Shown: in pieces, positions 42,495 through 44,439 of the stretch
How positions within the stretch are numbered: position 1 is the stretch's first letter
Layout of the letters: each line of letters begins with the position of its first letter
Source: Carboxylicivirga sp.
GTDB taxonomy: Bacteria; Bacteroidota; Bacteroidia; Bacteroidales; Marinilabiliaceae
DNA length: 44,439 nt
Assembly: GCA_025210475.1 (NCBI GenBank)
Contig: JAOARW010000012.1
Span: 1 to 44,439, forward strand
Direction of reading: 5' to 3'
Notes under the pieces: generated by a model
Told to the model about the DNA's origin: nothing
Database searches by the model: none
What the model saw: the letters and a program-made list of their open reading frames with translations, nothing else
Program-made: the position numbers and the translations under genes

Positions 42495-44066
42495 ATGAAA
42501 CAACTATTAATGGCTGTATTAGTACTGGCATTTATATCTGCCTGCAATCAGCAAAAGAAACAAGATGGATGGACCGTTGAAGGTTCATTGGAAGGAGTTA
42601 CTGATGGGATTATCCAACTTAAAAAGGGGATGAACGATCAGAATCCGAAAGAATTTCAAATGACGGATGGTAAGTTTACCATTACAGGTCCATCAGTAAG
42701 TGAACCAACCAATATTCTCCTGGAAGTAAAAGGTAAAGATCTACGTTTTGGACTATATGTAGAAAATGGAGAGGCTACATATTCAGGTAGTGTTGTTGAA
42801 AAAGAAATGAAGGGTTGGGGTGAAAGGCCACCGCAAAAGTACCTGACTATTGAAGGCGAACTTATTGTTGGTAGTATTGCCAATCAGCACCAAAAGGAAT
42901 ACCGGGAGGCAGAGAGTGCAGCACGTGGTCCAATGCCTAATTTTAGAGAGATGACTGAAGATGAGGTTACGAAATATACCGAAGAGCGAGAGCAAAAAAT
43001 GAAAAATGTGCAGGTCGATTTTATTAAAAAGCACCCCAATGCCTTTTACTCTGGTATTATTGCCAGCCGCTTAACACATGGTATGGACTCGAAAGGTATT
43101 GAAGAAGTTTTGGCTATGTTAGATCCGTCGTTAAGTACCTCACATGTTAGAGCGTTAAAGGAGAAAGTAGCTAATTCAAAGGATGTGGATATTGCCGAAG
43201 TAATAACAGCCAGTGATGTTTCTTATAAGGTTGAAAACGCATACAATGGATCAGCATTTCTTGATGTTATATACCTGGGAATGTTAAGCAACGATCAGGT
43301 TTGTGCTTTGTGTAAAGATGGCACTGTAAAAATTATTGATACTAAAGGGCAGCAGTTAAATCAGTTTAAACCAGAGTTTGAAGTGGCGCCAACCACCATG
43401 GCAGTCGATAAAACAGATAACATATATGTGCTATTACCATTGCAGAAGGAAACAACCCGAAAGTTCCGTGGCAAAACAATGAAGGCGATGGAAACGGTAG
43501 GGTACAAGTGCGAGGTGTATAATGTTAAAGGAGAGAAGCAACATACTCTTGAATTAGATGGCCTAAAAACAGCCACGGGAGCTCGCGTGGCCGATAACAA
43601 ATTAATGGTAGCCGATTTTCAGAACCGCATTATAGGAGTTTTCAATATTGAAACAGGTAAACAGGAGGCTGCATTGCAAGATATGCGTCCGTGTTGTATG
43701 ATACTTGATTTCAGTGTGAATGATAAAAATGAAGTGTTGGTGGCTAATCTGGGAGCCTTCCGGGTACAAGCCTATAATCTTAAGGGTGAGCAGTTGCTGG
43801 CTTTTGGTAAGCGTGGTAAAGGTGTCAGCGATTTTCATGGATGCTGTAATCCGGTGAGTGTGGCTTATTTATCAAATGGAGCCATAGTTACAGTGGAAAA
43901 AGATCCGACCCGTGTAAAAATATACAGCAAGGATGGCGCCAAGCAAATTGAAGGCATTGAAGAGCTGGTAAAAGGTTGTAGTTACATTCCTATGATTGTG
44001 GACAGCAAGGACAACCTCTATCTGGCATCGCCATCGAAAGGCATGGTGAAGTGTGTGGCAATTTAA
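42495..44066 (+). CDS. DUF4369/beta-propeller lipoprotein with paired cysteines (intact copy)
   Basis: The 523-residue lipoprotein has lipobox LAFISACNQQ. Residues about 25-115 are a DUF4369-like domain (DGWTVEGSLEGVTDGIIQLK onward), about 116-235 a charged helical linker, and about 245-523 a six-bladed NHL-like propeller (TTMAVDKTDNIYVLLPLQ, KLMVADFQNRIIGVF, AIVTVEKDPTRVKIYSKDG, LYLASPSKGMVKCVAI). Cysteine pairs lie at residues 400-401 (MRPCCMILDF) and 450-451 (FHGCCNPVSV), with singles in GYKCEVY, VKGCSYI and the C-terminal VKCVAI. All are conserved in the interrupted paralogue at 30554, which argues for a structural or metal/redox function. It closes the locus, 96 nt after the NapH-like gene. 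Confidence 0.85.
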   Translation: MKQLLMAVLVLAFISACNQQKKQDGWTVEGSLEGVTDGIIQLKKGMNDQNPKEFQMTDGKFTITGPSVSEPTNILLEVKGKDLRFGLYVENGEATYSGSVVEKEMKGWGERPPQKYLTIEGELIVGSIANQHQKEYREAESAARGPMPNFREMTEDEVTKYTEEREQKMKNVQVDFIKKHPNAFYSGIIASRLTHGMDSKGIEEVLAMLDPSLSTSHVRALKEKVANSKDVDIAEVITASDVSYKVENAYNGSAFLDVIYLGMLSNDQVCALCKDGTVKIIDTKGQQLNQFKPEFEVAPTTMAVDKTDNIYVLLPLQKETTRKFRGKTMKAMETVGYKCEVYNVKGEKQHTLELDGLKTATGARVADNKLMVADFQNRIIGVFNIETGKQEAALQDMRPCCMILDFSVNDKNEVLVANLGAFRVQAYNLKGEQLLAFGKRGKGVSDFHGCCNPVSVAYLSNGAIVTVEKDPTRVKIYSKDGAKQIEGIEELVKGCSYIPMIVDSKDNLYLASPSKGMVKCVAI

Positions 44067-44186
44067 GCTTTGAATGATTCTTTAATTGATATAATTCACT
44101 ATTTTCCCATGGTTCATAACTGGACTATGAGGGAGTTTCACAAACGAAATTGAAAAAACAATAGTTAGTCTCAATTATGTTAAGTA

Positions 44187-44224
44187 AAGGGGGTGTTGTA
44201 GTTTATGCAATGCCCCTTTTTTTA
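44187..44224 (+). terminator. intrinsic terminator closing the locus
   Basis: AAGGGG (44188-44193 region) pairs with CCCCTT (44213-44218) around a loop of about 20 nt, followed by an uninterrupted run of T. It is the clearest Rho-independent terminator in the second half of the window and marks the end of the redox gene series. Confidence 0.75.
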
Positions 44225-44439
44225 CATACAGATGTTGCATCCTTCCGGTTATTTTTCCAATTTTTTGTGTCAAACAGAACTTGGGGTAATCGTAATTTAA
44301 CCCGGATTATCGTTAGTTTGTAAAAATCTTAAATACACAAGAACAATAGAGTTCATCATTGTTCATATTGGAAAAGCTCCATTCACTGCACTAACTTACC
44401 CGGATTATTAGGTATAATCTACAATACATATTAAGCACA
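44225..44439. other. intergenic region at the right edge
   Basis: No gene is visible. The sequence ACCCGGATTAT occurs at 44300-44310 and again at 44398-44408, a direct repeat about 98 nt apart, probably in the upstream region of a gene beyond the window. Confidence 0.4.

Overview
The window looks like a chromosomal piece of a Bacteroidota bacterium. I infer a marine or anaerobic member of the Bacteroidales/Marinilabiliales, but the genus cannot be read from the sequence. The grounds are two ECF-sigma / FecR anti-sigma / SusC / SusD trains, a secreted protease with a type IX secretion (Por) sorting tail, many lipoproteins, DUF4369-type thioredoxin proteins, AT-rich leaders and weak Shine-Dalgarno sites. 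TAA, TAG and TGA all serve as normal stops.

Layout. 1-138: 3' end of a group II intron (domains V and VI, plus a possible tail of its encoded protein). 139-691: no gene. 692-3406: TonB-C-domain secreted protein and, convergent to it, a membrane histidine kinase. 3592-13878: a sodium:amino-acid symporter, then ECF sigma, FecR, SusC, SusD and a third surface lipoprotein, ended by a hairpin terminator, then a two-gene LysO-type lysine exporter. 13972-16605: M6-like metalloprotease with a T9SS tail. Together these suggest protein or peptide foraging, in the manner of RagAB-type SusCD systems (inference). 16685-21573: GIY-YIG nuclease bracketed by two stem-loops with the same loop, META-domain lipoprotein, conserved unknown protein, double SGNH hydrolase and a chemotaxis-type transducer without a sensor domain.

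21951-44066 is the most interesting part. A second ECF sigma / FecR / SusC / SusD train is followed, all on the + strand, by a TlpA-like lipoprotein, a DUF4369-plus-beta-propeller lipoprotein broken by one in-frame TAG, a thioredoxin protein, two related secreted proteins of unknown role, a second thioredoxin protein, an FG-GAP-repeat protein fused to a DsbD-alpha-like domain, a small Spy-like protein, a cysteine-rich PhnD-like lipoprotein, a Tat-type four-cluster ferredoxin (NapG/MauM-like), a NapH/NosR-like membrane ferredoxin and an intact second copy of the propeller lipoprotein. Vicinal Cys-Cys pairs recur in four different protein types of this locus. No terminal reductase, ABC permease/ATPase or glycoside hydrolase is present. 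My reading is a candidate undescribed cell-envelope system in which the quinone pool feeds electrons through NapGH-like proteins to thiol or metal-thiolate chemistry linked to a SusCD importer. The substrate cannot be told from sequence.

Non-coding structure is rich. There is a shared motif TTAACCTAAATTAAC upstream of several genes of the second locus, degenerate 7-nt phased repeats in two spacers, tandem leader hairpins with the identical loop TTGGCAC ahead of the second susC, and long inverted repeats between transcription units. No rRNA, tRNA or CRISPR array was seen.
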